Shown here: positions 36,271 to 43,360 of the stretch, piece by piece | Layout: each line of letters starts with the position of its first letter | Position numbering within the stretch: position 1 is the first letter of the stretch | The notes under the pieces: generated by a model | Database searches by the model: none | Told to the model about the DNA's origin: nothing | The model's input: only the letters and a program-made list of their open reading frames with translations | Program-made: the position numbers and the translations under genes | From: Psychroflexus maritimus | GTDB lineage: Bacteria > Bacteroidota > Bacteroidia > Flavobacteriales > Flavobacteriaceae | DNA: 54,509 nucleotides | Direction: 5' to 3' | Assembly (NCBI RefSeq): GCF_011089875.1 | Contig: NZ_JAANAS010000038.1 | Location: 1-54,509, forward strand

Positions 36271-36870
36271 TTACTCTGTAAAAATGGAAGTTAAAGGGAT
36301 TTTTAACTCAGGAAAAAGACTACCTACTACTTCCTGTTTTCCTTCTATTTCATTAAACAAACCTAAGGATTCATATTTACTGTTAATCAGGCTAAAAATC
36401 TCAATGCTTTTGTTGGCAGGATCAGCTATCCAGTATTCTTTTACGCTATTTTCTTCGTAAAGATTAAATTTTTCATTATAGTCCTTTTTAGCGGTTGAAA
36501 CTGAAAGTACCTCAACAATTAAAACTGGAGCACCTAAGCAGCCAGCATCATCTAATTTTTCTAAATCGCAAATAATGCAAATATCGGGTTGCACTACGGT
36601 GTCTATTTCATCGTTTTTTTCTATATTTTTTTTAAGGCGAACATCAAAAGGTGATTGATAAACTTCGCATGAGTTTAATTTCAAAAAATTAAAGAATTCA
36701 TAGAATAATATACCCTCTATTTTTTGATGATAACGCCTTGGTGCTGGACTCATTTTATACAACCAGCCCTTGATTAATTCTACACGCTCATTAAACCGCC
36801 ACGTTAGGTAATCGGCATAAGTATATTGTTTTTTGAAATCCAACTCGTTGATGTCGGTTACAGGTTTCAT
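36271..36870 (-). CDS. Uma2 family (DUF820) endonuclease-like protein, second copy
   Basis: A 199-residue paralogue of the protein at 402-1007. The two share long identical stretches (INELD, KKQYTY, DYLTWRFNERVELIKGW, TVVQPDIC, DLEKLD, KKDYNEKFNLYEEN, VKEYWIADPANKSIEIFSL), while the segment around residues 45-85 differs more. The catalytic-type residues are kept: PDI, VLIVEVLS and KDYNEKFNLYEEN. A likely PD-(D/E)xK fold of unknown role. A -7 box at 37007-37014 (minus strand, TATTTTTG) could drive it with a leader of about 135 nt. Confidence 0.85.
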   Translation of the reverse strand: MKPVTDINELDFKKQYTYADYLTWRFNERVELIKGWLYKMSPAPRRYHQKIEGILFYEFFNFLKLNSCEVYQSPFDVRLKKNIEKNDEIDTVVQPDICIICDLEKLDDAGCLGAPVLIVEVLSVSTAKKDYNEKFNLYEENSVKEYWIADPANKSIEIFSLINSKYESLGLFNEIEGKQEVVGSLFPELKIPLTSIFTE

Positions 36871-37006
36871 GTGTTTATATGATTTGTTTTTTAGCTTTCA
36901 GACACACCTGATCAACTCATCTCGGGCAGGTATAACACGTGTACTCATTTTCCCTGTGTTTAGAATTTTTATACATGCGTATTTAATCTGTTGCTGTGTG
37001 TTTTTA

Positions 37007-37014
37007 CAAAAATA
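37007..37014 (-). promoter_or_regulatory. -7 promoter box of the second Uma2 gene
   Basis: On the minus strand TATTTTTG, an exact match. The distance to the start codon (about 136 nt) is long, so the assignment to this gene is tentative. Confidence 0.45.
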
Positions 37015-37106
37015 CTATTTTCAATTGATAAATGGTATAACCCAACCAAATACAAATAGTTCCGCTCATTCTTTACGGACTACTGCATAAGTCTAGATTT
37101 AATTTC

Positions 37107-37466
37107 CTATTTATAATCACGTTCCATGATAATCTTTACCGAAGCCACATCTCCACCAATTGGAGGATTAATTTTTGCTACGCTTACTTTGGCATTTTCT
37201 ACTTGAGGTAATTCATTTGCAATGCGATTCAAAATACGGTTAGCCACTTGCTCCAATAGTTTTGAGCGTATGGACATCTCTTCTTTAACGATGGTGTTGA
37301 GGTGAACATAATCTACCGTATCTTTTAAATCGTCTGTTGCTGCCGACTTGCTTAAATCGGCTTTTATTTTTAAATCGACACGGTATTCACTACCAATTTT
37401 TTTCTCCTCTTCCAAACATCCATGATTGGTAAAGCAACGAATATTTTCTAATTCTATGTGGTGCAT
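37107..37466 (-). CDS. folB: Dihydroneopterin aldolase
   Basis: Converts 7,8-dihydroneopterin to 6-hydroxymethyl-dihydropterin and glycolaldehyde in folate synthesis. The 119-residue protein shows the FolB pattern: IELENIRCFTNHGCLEEEKKIGSEYRVDLKI (conserved gh/E block), DTVDYVHLNTIVKEEM and the KLLEQVANRIL helix, ending with the KINPPIGGDVASVKIIMER strand, where the second catalytic site residue lies. Length is typical. -7 box TAAATTTG at 37486-37493 on the minus strand. Confidence 0.92.
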   Translation of the reverse strand: MHHIELENIRCFTNHGCLEEEKKIGSEYRVDLKIKADLSKSAATDDLKDTVDYVHLNTIVKEEMSIRSKLLEQVANRILNRIANELPQVENAKVSVAKINPPIGGDVASVKIIMERDYK

Positions 37467-37485
37467 TTCGCTTTTTTTTGAAATA

Positions 37486-37493
37486 CAAATTTA
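37486..37493 (-). promoter_or_regulatory. -7 promoter box of folB
   Basis: On the minus strand TAAATTTG, exact consensus, 19 nt before the folB start codon. Confidence 0.65.
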
Positions 37494-37517
37494 GCAAAAG
37501 AAAGGAGTTTTGTGGAA

Positions 37518-37835
37518 TTAAAGCATGTTTAAATAGTCATCTGCCACAACTTTACTCATAAATAAGGTTTTATAAATATCTCCCAATACATTGGCATTGA
37601 TGTAAGTAGAGTCAGTGATTCTTCCATTGTAAGCAGCAACATCTGTAAACGTGCATTCCTCTCCCTATTGGTCGTCGGATGCAGGGGCATAATCTAACAA
37701 CATACCCGATTCAATACGTTGTTTTTCTAGGTTATCACATATTGGGTTGATTTGTGCTGCCCATCCCATATCCAGATTGATTTGAGAGAACATAAAGCTT
37801 GGGGCTACTAATAGCAAGTAAATTAGTTTTTTCAT
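37518..37835 (-). pseudogene. Truncated secreted-protein gene
   Basis: On the minus strand an ATG at 37835 opens MKKLIYLLLVAPSFMFSQ, a clean signal peptide, then INLDMGWAAQINPICDNLEKQRIESGMLLDYAPASDDQ, an in-frame TAG (37665-37667), then in the same frame EECTFTDVAAYNGRITDSTYINANVLGDIYKTLFMSKVVADDYLNM before a final TAA. The pattern NPICDNLEKQRIESGMLLDYAP...YNGRITDSTYIN resembles the N-terminus of a large flavobacterial secreted family of unknown function. The rest of the gene is missing, so it is a 5' fragment with a nonsense mutation. Confidence 0.7.
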
Positions 37836-37859
37836 AATTGTAATTTATTGGGTTAAAAG

Positions 37860-38393
37860 TTATTGATTAAATTGAGCGTCGAATCGACCATTTTTTATTG
37901 AATAGATTTCACTTGTTAGTGTATCTTGAATATTAAATTCAAAATATCCAGAGACAATGTTATCGGAAAAATCCAAATTTGTTATGGTTATGCTACCATT
38001 GAAATTTTGATTGGTTGTGTTTGTATTATTCGAATTTCCAGTAGTATAAAAAATAACTGCTGCATGAGCCTGTCCCTCTTCATTATTTACTAATTGATAA
38101 GTTTCTCCATTGGCTAATTCAAGGGATGTTGTGCTTAGTCTAATACCTCGTGGTATAAATCCTTCTTTTCTACCACTAATTGAAAAATAATATTCCCCAT
38201 CCACCAGTTGGTAAAAGCAATTAAAATCACCAGAGTTATCAACAAAAGGTTCTCCATTAACAAGGCAACCAAAGGTGCCTGCTCCGGTTTGAGTGGCTTC
38301 GGGTAGGCAATCTATACCAACGCAGCTATCGTCGTCACTACTACATCCTAAAATAAGGAATAAAAGGATGAATATATAAAGTTTATTTTTCAT
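37860..38393 (-). CDS. Flavobacterial lipoprotein, DUF6252-like
   Basis: A 177-residue lipoprotein with lipobox LILGC (cysteine near residue 17) followed by the SSDDDS acidic linker that favours surface or outer-membrane sorting in Bacteroidota. The body begins with GAGTFGCLVNGEPFVDNSG, the signature I associate with DUF6252-type proteins, and forms a small beta-sandwich-like domain ending YSIKNGRFDAQFN. Function unknown. It lies just upstream of, and divergent from, the ParDE module. Confidence 0.75.
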   Translation of the reverse strand: MKNKLYIFILLFLILGCSSDDDSCVGIDCLPEATQTGAGTFGCLVNGEPFVDNSGDFNCFYQLVDGEYYFSISGRKEGFIPRGIRLSTTSLELANGETYQLVNNEEGQAHAAVIFYTTGNSNNTNTTNQNFNGSITITNLDFSDNIVSGYFEFNIQDTLTSEIYSIKNGRFDAQFNQ

Positions 38394-38401
38394 AATATAA
38401 A

Positions 38402-38411
38402 GTTGGGTGTA
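38402..38411. repeat. Left boundary repeat of the ParDE cassette
   Basis: GTTGGGTGTA, the exact inverted complement of TACACCCAAC at 39029-39038 on the far side of the toxin gene. Contains GTTGGGT, which fits the integron core-site consensus GTTRRRY. Confidence 0.65.
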
Positions 38412-38443
38412 ATTTGAGCGAAAATCTGCAAATTTGACTATTT

Positions 38444-38464
38444 TACCAAAATTTGGTATATTTG
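38444..38464 (+). promoter_or_regulatory. ParDE promoter with overlapping operator
   Basis: A perfect 15-nt palindrome TACCAAAATTTGGTA (38444-38458) overlaps by 2 nt the exact -7 box TATATTTG (38457-38464). The ATG of parD follows at 38482. This is the arrangement expected for autorepression by the antitoxin. Confidence 0.75.
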
Positions 38465-38481
38465 AATAAATTTAAAACGAA

Positions 38482-38730
38482 ATGAAAAATACATCAATAT
38501 CACTCGGAAATTATTTTGACCAGTTTGTACAAACTCAGGTTTCTGCTGGACGTTACAAAAACGTAAGCGAAGTTATCAGAGCTGGACTTCGACTATTGGA
38601 AAATGAAGAAAGTAAAGTTATTGCGTTAAGGAATGCTATTCAAGAAGGAATTGATAGCGGAATTGCTCACGATTTCGACCCTAAAAAAAATCTTGAGGAA
38701 CTAAAAGCGAAACGCAGAAAGAATGGCTAA
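38482..38730 (+). CDS. parD: Type II antitoxin, ParD family
   Basis: An 82-residue antitoxin. The N-terminal ribbon-helix-helix (ISLGNYFDQFVQTQVSAGRYKNVSEVIRAGLRLLENEE, residues about 5-44) binds the operator, and the acidic-to-basic C-terminal tail (AHDFDPKKNLEELKAKRRKNG) is the part that covers the toxin. Overlaps the toxin gene by 8 nt, so the pair is translationally coupled. The palindrome at 38444-38458 is its likely binding site. Confidence 0.93.
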   Translation: MKNTSISLGNYFDQFVQTQVSAGRYKNVSEVIRAGLRLLENEESKVIALRNAIQEGIDSGIAHDFDPKKNLEELKAKRRKNG

Positions 38731-39013
38731 ATACGAATTGACCAATAAGGCTGTAGCTGACTTAAACGGAATTTGGGAGTATACACTCGAAAATTGGTCT
38801 GAAAACCAAGCTGACAGATATTACGATATGCTCTTGGATATTTGCCAAGATATTGCCGACAATCCTGAACTTGGAAAAAATTATGATGGAATTAAATCTG
38901 ACCTTTTCGGACTGAAAGCAAATCGACACGTAATATTTTATCGAAAATCAGAATTAAATCCAATCGAAATAACGAGAATTTTACACGAGCGAATGGATTT
39001 GAAAAAAGAATAA
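38723..39013 (+). CDS. parE: Type II toxin, RelE/ParE family
   Basis: A 96-residue toxin of the RelE/ParE fold. Family features: LTNKAVADLNGIWEYTLENWSENQADRYYDMLLDI at the N-terminus and FGLKANRHVIFYRKSE...ITRILHERMDL at the C-terminus. The WEYT..WS..QA..YY pattern is that of ParE, whose known members inhibit DNA gyrase; whether this one does is inference. Neutralised by the ParD protein encoded just upstream. A close but dead relative lies at 10385-10690. Confidence 0.93.
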   Translation: MAKYELTNKAVADLNGIWEYTLENWSENQADRYYDMLLDICQDIADNPELGKNYDGIKSDLFGLKANRHVIFYRKSELNPIEITRILHERMDLKKE

Positions 39014-39094
39014 CCGAATAATAAAAACTACACCCAACAATAGCTATACACAATGGCTTGGGTTTGGGCTGAAATGAAAGGTTCGGTTTTTTTT
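39012..39094 (+). repeat. Hairpin trailer of the ParDE cassette (attC-like?)
   Basis: Starts at the toxin stop codon. Outer arms AACCGAA (39012-39018) and TTCGGTT (39082-39088), followed by TTTTTT; inner arms ACCCAA (39032-39037) and TTGGGT (39058-39063). ACCCAAC fits the core-site consensus RYYYAAC, but no perfect GTTRRRY closes the element. It may be an attC-like recombination site, a terminator, or both. A decayed version follows the dead toxin gene. Confidence 0.5.
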
Positions 39095-39257
39095 ACTAAT
39101 TTTACGATTGAACAATAACGAAAGTGCTTATTTGCACGCCACTGTTCATAGCCAAACCGTTTTCATAAAACGAATATAAGACTTTAAATTGTATTTCATT
39201 GGTTCACAGATAGAATATAGTTATGCTCTCGCTGCGGCAAGAAGGTTAGAGGAACCT

Positions 39258-40031
39258 CTACAACCTAATTTTAAAATCTTGTTTAGCTTGTTCTTTTCTA
39301 AAAAAAATCATTCCCCAGAAAAATGTGTCGATGCTAACAGTGACCTCTGGATGTTGTATAATTTTCTTCCAAGCTTGATGCATGTCTTTGCTCCAATAAA
39401 TATCATCAATAATAAAAACACTTTCGTTATGTTGATGTTTCAATAGCTGAAGGAAGTAATTATAAGTGGCTTCTCCGTCGTGGTGGCCATCAATAAAGAC
39501 TAAGTCGAATTTAGTGTCTTGGTTTAAATTCTTCAGAAAAGCATTAAATGTGTCGATTTTTGAATTGATGTTGCTAAGCTTAAGTTGCTTAAAATTAGTT
39601 TGAGCTACTTTAGCAGTTGCTGGACAGGCTTCAATGGTAGTTAGTTGTATTTGTTTGTTTAAGCCCATAGCTACACTTTCTAAACCTAAGGAAGTTCCCA
39701 ATTCTAAAGCGTTTTCAATTTTTAAATAATAGGTTAAACGATGTAAAAATTTAGCTCGTTTATAAGTGGTTCCTGCATTTTTAGCAACGGAAGAAATTTT
39801 TCGCTCTGCGGAAGAAAAAACTCGCGAACCCGCACCTAAATCTTTTACCTGAATAACTCCATGCGATTTAAAAAGTTGCTTTTGAAGATTTTTCCAAACG
39901 GAATATGCTTCTCGATGCGAAGTATCATAAAAACATTCGGTCACTAATTTATACACAAAAGGCGAATGCAAACCATGCTGATTTTGAGAATTCAGCAAAT
40001 ACGGCAAATAGGATTTTATGGGGTACCACAT
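39258..40031 (-). CDS. Class I SAM-dependent (O-)methyltransferase
   Basis: A 257-residue methyltransferase with the SAM-binding motif I ENALELGTSLGLESVAMG near residue 112, motif II-like LTTIEACPATAKVAQTNF near 135, and FDLVFIDGHHDGEATYNYFLQLL near 180, matching O-methyltransferase-like families. The N-terminus has the GLHSPFVYKLVTECFY segment frequent in flavobacterial homologues. Cytoplasmic; substrate unknown. Promoter weak (TATTTTCG, minus strand 40048-40055). No operon partner. Confidence 0.85.
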   Translation of the reverse strand: MWYPIKSYLPYLLNSQNQHGLHSPFVYKLVTECFYDTSHREAYSVWKNLQKQLFKSHGVIQVKDLGAGSRVFSSAERKISSVAKNAGTTYKRAKFLHRLTYYLKIENALELGTSLGLESVAMGLNKQIQLTTIEACPATAKVAQTNFKQLKLSNINSKIDTFNAFLKNLNQDTKFDLVFIDGHHDGEATYNYFLQLLKHQHNESVFIIDDIYWSKDMHQAWKKIIQHPEVTVSIDTFFWGMIFFRKEQAKQDFKIRL

Positions 40032-40370
40032 CAGTTATAAATGAAAGCGAAAATAAGGAAAATCGATTGAATTTTTATTTTAATAAATCGATTTGTTCAT
40101 TTTCACGCAGAGTTAGCAAAGTTGCTTACCCAGAGTACCTAGAGATGTGTTTTAGGTTAAGAATCGTGATTTTGGTTTAGTATTTTTAATGCAAATCCAG
40201 AATTAATTCGACCCCGCTTGGGGCATAGGTTTTTAGCTAATCCCGACCGAACAAATTACGATTCCAAAGGAAAGGAATATTCAATATCACATCAAAACTC
40301 TAAGCCTAATTTGCATTGCATAGCTTTCATAGCTTTGAAAAATCCACTAACTTTAGCCAAAATTAAAAAT
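40032..40370. other. Intergenic, no recognised element
   Basis: Between the divergent methyltransferase and HIT genes. I see only the weak methyltransferase promoter and a near-consensus -7 box (TAACTTTA near 40348-40355) serving the HIT gene. The open frame that extends the HIT protein upstream to 40218 has no homology-like content. Confidence 0.5.
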
Positions 40371-40769
40371 ATGCCTACACTTTTTACAAAAATTATAAAC
40401 GGAGAAATTCCTGCGCATAAGATAGCAGAAAATGATGATTTTTTAGCTTTTTTGGATATTAATCCTAATGCCAAAGGACATACCTTGTGTATTCCAAAAA
40501 AGGAAGTAAATAAAATTTTCGATTTAGACGAAAAAACCTATTTAGCCTTGATGAAATTTTCGAAGCAAGTAGCTCACGCTCTTGAAAAAACCATTGCTTG
40601 CAAACGTGTTGGGATGGCGGTGGTAGGGTTAGAAGTCCCTCATGTGCACGTGCATTTAATTCCTTTAAACGATATGAAGGAAATGACCTTTCAGCACAAG
40701 GTTGAAATGAATCAAGAGGAACTTGGTGATTTAGCTCAGGAAATAGCTTCAAATGTAGAATTAAGCTGA
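40371..40769 (+). CDS. HIT family nucleotide-binding hydrolase
   Basis: A 132-residue histidine-triad protein that hydrolyses AMP-linked substrates. The histidine triad is HVHVHLIPL near residue 95, preceded by the family N-terminus TLFTKIINGEIPAHKIAENDDFLAFLDINPNAKGHTLCIPKK. The start at 40371 is chosen because it gives the usual HIT length and N-terminus; the frame continues upstream to 40218 with unrelated sequence. It has a near-consensus -7 box 15 nt upstream. Confidence 0.92.
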   Translation: MPTLFTKIINGEIPAHKIAENDDFLAFLDINPNAKGHTLCIPKKEVNKIFDLDEKTYLALMKFSKQVAHALEKTIACKRVGMAVVGLEVPHVHVHLIPLNDMKEMTFQHKVEMNQEELGDLAQEIASNVELS

Positions 40770-40784
40770 AACCAGTATTGCAAA

Positions 40785-41070
40785 GAATTTGGCTAAAGCC
40801 CATGCGGAATTCCGAATTATTTTTCCCCCATCTGAAGATGGGGGCTATTAATTTTTTATGAAAACACCTTGACCATCGATTTTTAATTTTTCATAATTCA
40901 ATAGAAACGGAATTTATTCTGTTTATGGTTTTAAATTTTAATTGATCCAACCGAATTTAGAATTTAATTTTTTTGATTCAATAGGAACGGGATTTATCCC
41001 GTTCATAGCTCTAAAGCCCATGCGGAATTCCGAATTATTTTTCCCCATCTGAAGACGGGGGCTAAAATAT
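40785..41070 (+). repeat. REP-like palindrome cluster B, left of the ATPase gene
   Basis: In order: GGCTAAAGCC (40791-40800), CGGAATTCCG (40805-40814), CCCCCATCTGAAGATGGGGG (40825-40844), then AACGGGATTTATCCCGTT (40986-41003), then a second, degenerate CCCCATCTGAAGACGGGG (41043-41060). About 210 bp of it is nearly identical to 42883-43092 on the other side of the ATPase gene, in the same orientation. Confidence 0.85.
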
Positions 41071-41194
41071 TTCGATTTAAAATTAAATGAGATACAAATA
41101 TAGAACAGAAGAGTTTTTTTTAAAAAAATATTTTTGATTTTTCTAAGTATTTGAGGTGATCCAAGGGTTTTTCAGTATGTTCAAAACAAAAACT

Positions 41195-41283
41195 ACCCTG
41201 ACTTTGTTACAAAATTTGAGTAAAATTACCCTGACTTTATTACAAAATTTAAACAAAATAACCCTGACTTTGTTGCAAAATAG
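41195..41283 (+). repeat. 33-bp tandem repeat upstream of the ATPase gene
   Basis: Three head-to-tail units start at 41195, 41228 and 41261, exactly 33 nt apart, each opening ACCCTGACTTTGTTACAAAA or a close variant (two changes in unit 2, one in unit 3). The third unit is cut after about 22 nt. The array ends about 55 nt before the start codon of the ATPase. Confidence 0.85.
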
Positions 41284-41337
41284 TTTATATTAGCATCATT
41301 TATAAGAAGTTACGCATTAAATGATAAAGTTGAGGTT

Positions 41338-42699
41338 ATGCAGTTAACAAAAAGAGATAGATATGCTGATTTATTGGTTTGGAAAAATCAAGAAAATAAG
41401 AAGCCATTAATTATAAGAGGAGCAAGACAAGTTGGTAAAACCACGCTTATTAAGCAGTTTTCAAAAGAGTATGATTATTTTATTCATTTAAATTTAGAGA
41501 AAAGTAAAGACGCCTCTCTTTTTAAGCAGAATCTTGAAGCCAGCGAGTTAATTGATATTCTTTTTTTGAGAAACAATATTAATAGTAAGAATATAGATAA
41601 TACGCTACTCTTTATTGATGAAATCCAAGAAGAGCCAAGGGCAATTGCTCAACTCCGGTATTTTTATGAAGACCATCCTGGATTAAGCATAATTGGTGCG
41701 GGGTCGCTCTTAGAACATAAAATGAAGGATATTTCTAATTTTCCTGTTGGGAGGGTAGAGTTTTTATATTTATTTCCATTTAATTTTCGTGAGTTTCTTA
41801 TAGCGAATAATAAAAAAATCTTGGCTAGTGCTATCTTAGACAAGGACTGGAAAGTAAGCTTACATGAATTAGCCTTAGAATGGTTTAACCGTTATGCCAT
41901 AATTGGTGGTATGCCGGAAGTAGTAACTAATTACGCTGTAACAAATCAACTTTCAAGTTTACCAAGGATTTATGAAAGTATATGGACTACCTACAAAGAA
42001 GACATTTTGAAATATGCAAAAAATACGAGTCAAAATAGAATAATTCAATTTTTAGTGGATACTGCTCCATTGTATGCAGACCAGCGAATAAAGTTTCAAA
42101 ATTTTGGAAATTCTAATTATAAATCAAGAGAAGTCTCTGAAGCCTTTAAACAGCTAAATGATGCTAAAATTATTCAATTAATTTATCCATGTACAAAAGT
42201 TGACTTTCCAATTATACCATCATTGAGAAAGTCACCAAGACTTCAGTTTTTAGATACCGGAATTTTAAATTTTTGTCTATCAATTCAAGATCAATTAATT
42301 CAACTAAACGATTTAAGTGATGCTTACAGAGGAGCAATAATTCCGCATCTAATCACACAGGAGCTAATTTCTAAAAATACAAATGCATATCAATTGCCCT
42401 ATTTCTGGGTAAGAGACAAAAAGCAATCATCAGCTGAAGTTGACTTGCTTATACGTATTAATGAACTACTTATACCTATAGAAATAAAATCAGGAAAAAA
42501 GGGCACACTTAAATCCTTGCATGAGTTTATTGATTTATCTGAACATCCTTATGCGGTTAGACTATACGCTGGAAAATATTCGGTTGAAGAAGGCAAAACA
42601 AAACGAGGAAAAACATACAAACTACTCAATTTACCTTACTATTTAGGACTAAAACTTGAAGAAGAAATCACAAACTTCATCAAGAACAACCCATTTTAA
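41338..42699 (+). CDS. AAA+ ATPase with DUF4143 (Archaeal-ATPase-like)
   Basis: A 453-residue protein: N-terminal P-loop domain with Walker A GARQVGKTT (residues 28-36) and Walker B LLFIDEIQEEP near 96-106, an arginine-rich sensor region, and a C-terminal DUF4143 domain from about 205, containing the PD-(D/E)xK-like core VDLLIRINELLIPIEIKSGKKGT near 380-402. Proteins of this type are common, often mobile, and of unproven function; nuclease-like residues are present here (VD, EIK). It is not in an operon. A 33-bp tandem repeat array lies upstream, and near-identical palindrome clusters lie on both sides. Confidence 0.85.
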   Translation: MQLTKRDRYADLLVWKNQENKKPLIIRGARQVGKTTLIKQFSKEYDYFIHLNLEKSKDASLFKQNLEASELIDILFLRNNINSKNIDNTLLFIDEIQEEPRAIAQLRYFYEDHPGLSIIGAGSLLEHKMKDISNFPVGRVEFLYLFPFNFREFLIANNKKILASAILDKDWKVSLHELALEWFNRYAIIGGMPEVVTNYAVTNQLSSLPRIYESIWTTYKEDILKYAKNTSQNRIIQFLVDTAPLYADQRIKFQNFGNSNYKSREVSEAFKQLNDAKIIQLIYPCTKVDFPIIPSLRKSPRLQFLDTGILNFCLSIQDQLIQLNDLSDAYRGAIIPHLITQELISKNTNAYQLPYFWVRDKKQSSAEVDLLIRINELLIPIEIKSGKKGTLKSLHEFIDLSEHPYAVRLYAGKYSVEEGKTKRGKTYKLLNLPYYLGLKLEEEITNFIKNNPF

Positions 42700-42722
42700 A
42701 TAATTGAATTTGCACTATTGAA

Positions 42723-43293
42723 GGTTCTAAATTTTAATTAATACCATCGAATTTAGAATTTAATTTTTGTAATTCAATAGGAACGAGATTTATACCGTTC
42801 ATAGCTTGAAAGCGTAAAAAGGCTTTAGCCGAATTTTTTAATGAATAATTTTGGAAACCATCGTAGCAAAGAATTGGGCTAAAGCCCATGCGGAATTCCG
42901 AATCATTCCCCCATCTGAAGATGGGGGCTATTAATTTTTTATGAAAACACCTTGACCATCGATTTTTGATTTTTTTCATAATTCAATAGGAATGGAATTT
43001 ATTCTGTTTATGGTTTTGAATTTTAATTGATTCAACCGAATTTAGGATTTAATTTTCGTAATTCAATAGGAACGGGATTTATCCCGTTCATAGCTCGAAA
43101 GCGCAAATAGGCTTTAGCCGAATTTTTTTTAATGAATAATTTTGGAAATCATCATAGCAAAGAATTGGGCTAAAGCCCATGCGGAATTCCGAATTATTTT
43201 TCCCCCATCTGAAGATGGGGCTATTGATTTTTTTATGAAAACATTTGACTATTAATTTCCGAATTATTTTCCCCCTGAAGATGGTGGCTATTG
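42723..43293 (+). repeat. REP-like palindrome cluster C, right of the ATPase gene
   Basis: Two tandem units. Each holds an AACGGGATTTATCCCGTT-type palindrome (degenerate near 42782; exact at 43071-43088), then GGCTTTAGCC, a 45-nt loop and GGGCTAAAGCCC (42876-42887 in the first unit), then CGGAATTCCG, then CCCCCATCTGAAGATGGGGG (42908-42927; 43202-43220 is one G short). The GGCTTTAGCC/GGCTAAAGCC pair forms a long inverted arm. A last partial copy ends at 43293. Confidence 0.85.
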
Positions 43294-43335
43294 ATTTATT
43301 AACGACATTTAAAAAATCAAATCGGTATTATTGCT

Positions 43336-43343
43336 TAATTTTG
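43336..43343 (+). promoter_or_regulatory. -7 promoter box of dinB
   Basis: TAATTTTG, exact match, inside the frame open from 43331 and 17 nt before the ATG at 43361. It decides the start as 43361. Confidence 0.7.
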
Positions 43344-43360
43344 AAGTAGGAATTACAAAA

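Noticed and set aside
39189-39446. Plus-strand 85-codon frame opposite the methyltransferase
   Set aside because: Mostly antisense to the methyltransferase C-terminus, no promoter box and no recognisable family.
40218-40370. N-terminal extension of the HIT protein
   Set aside because: HIT proteins start at MPTLFTKIINGEIPAHKI; the extension is low-complexity intergenic translation.
41195-41283. CRISPR interpretation of the 33-bp array
   Set aside because: Units are head to tail with no spacers.
42734-42979. Minus-strand frame over palindrome cluster C
   Set aside because: It reads through the REP-like repeats; the same peptide-like strings appear at other copies, so it is repeat translation.
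40785-43293. CRISPR array interpretation of the palindrome clusters
   Set aside because: Units are long, irregularly spaced and conserved between as well as within the palindromes; there are no unique spacers of constant length and no cas genes.
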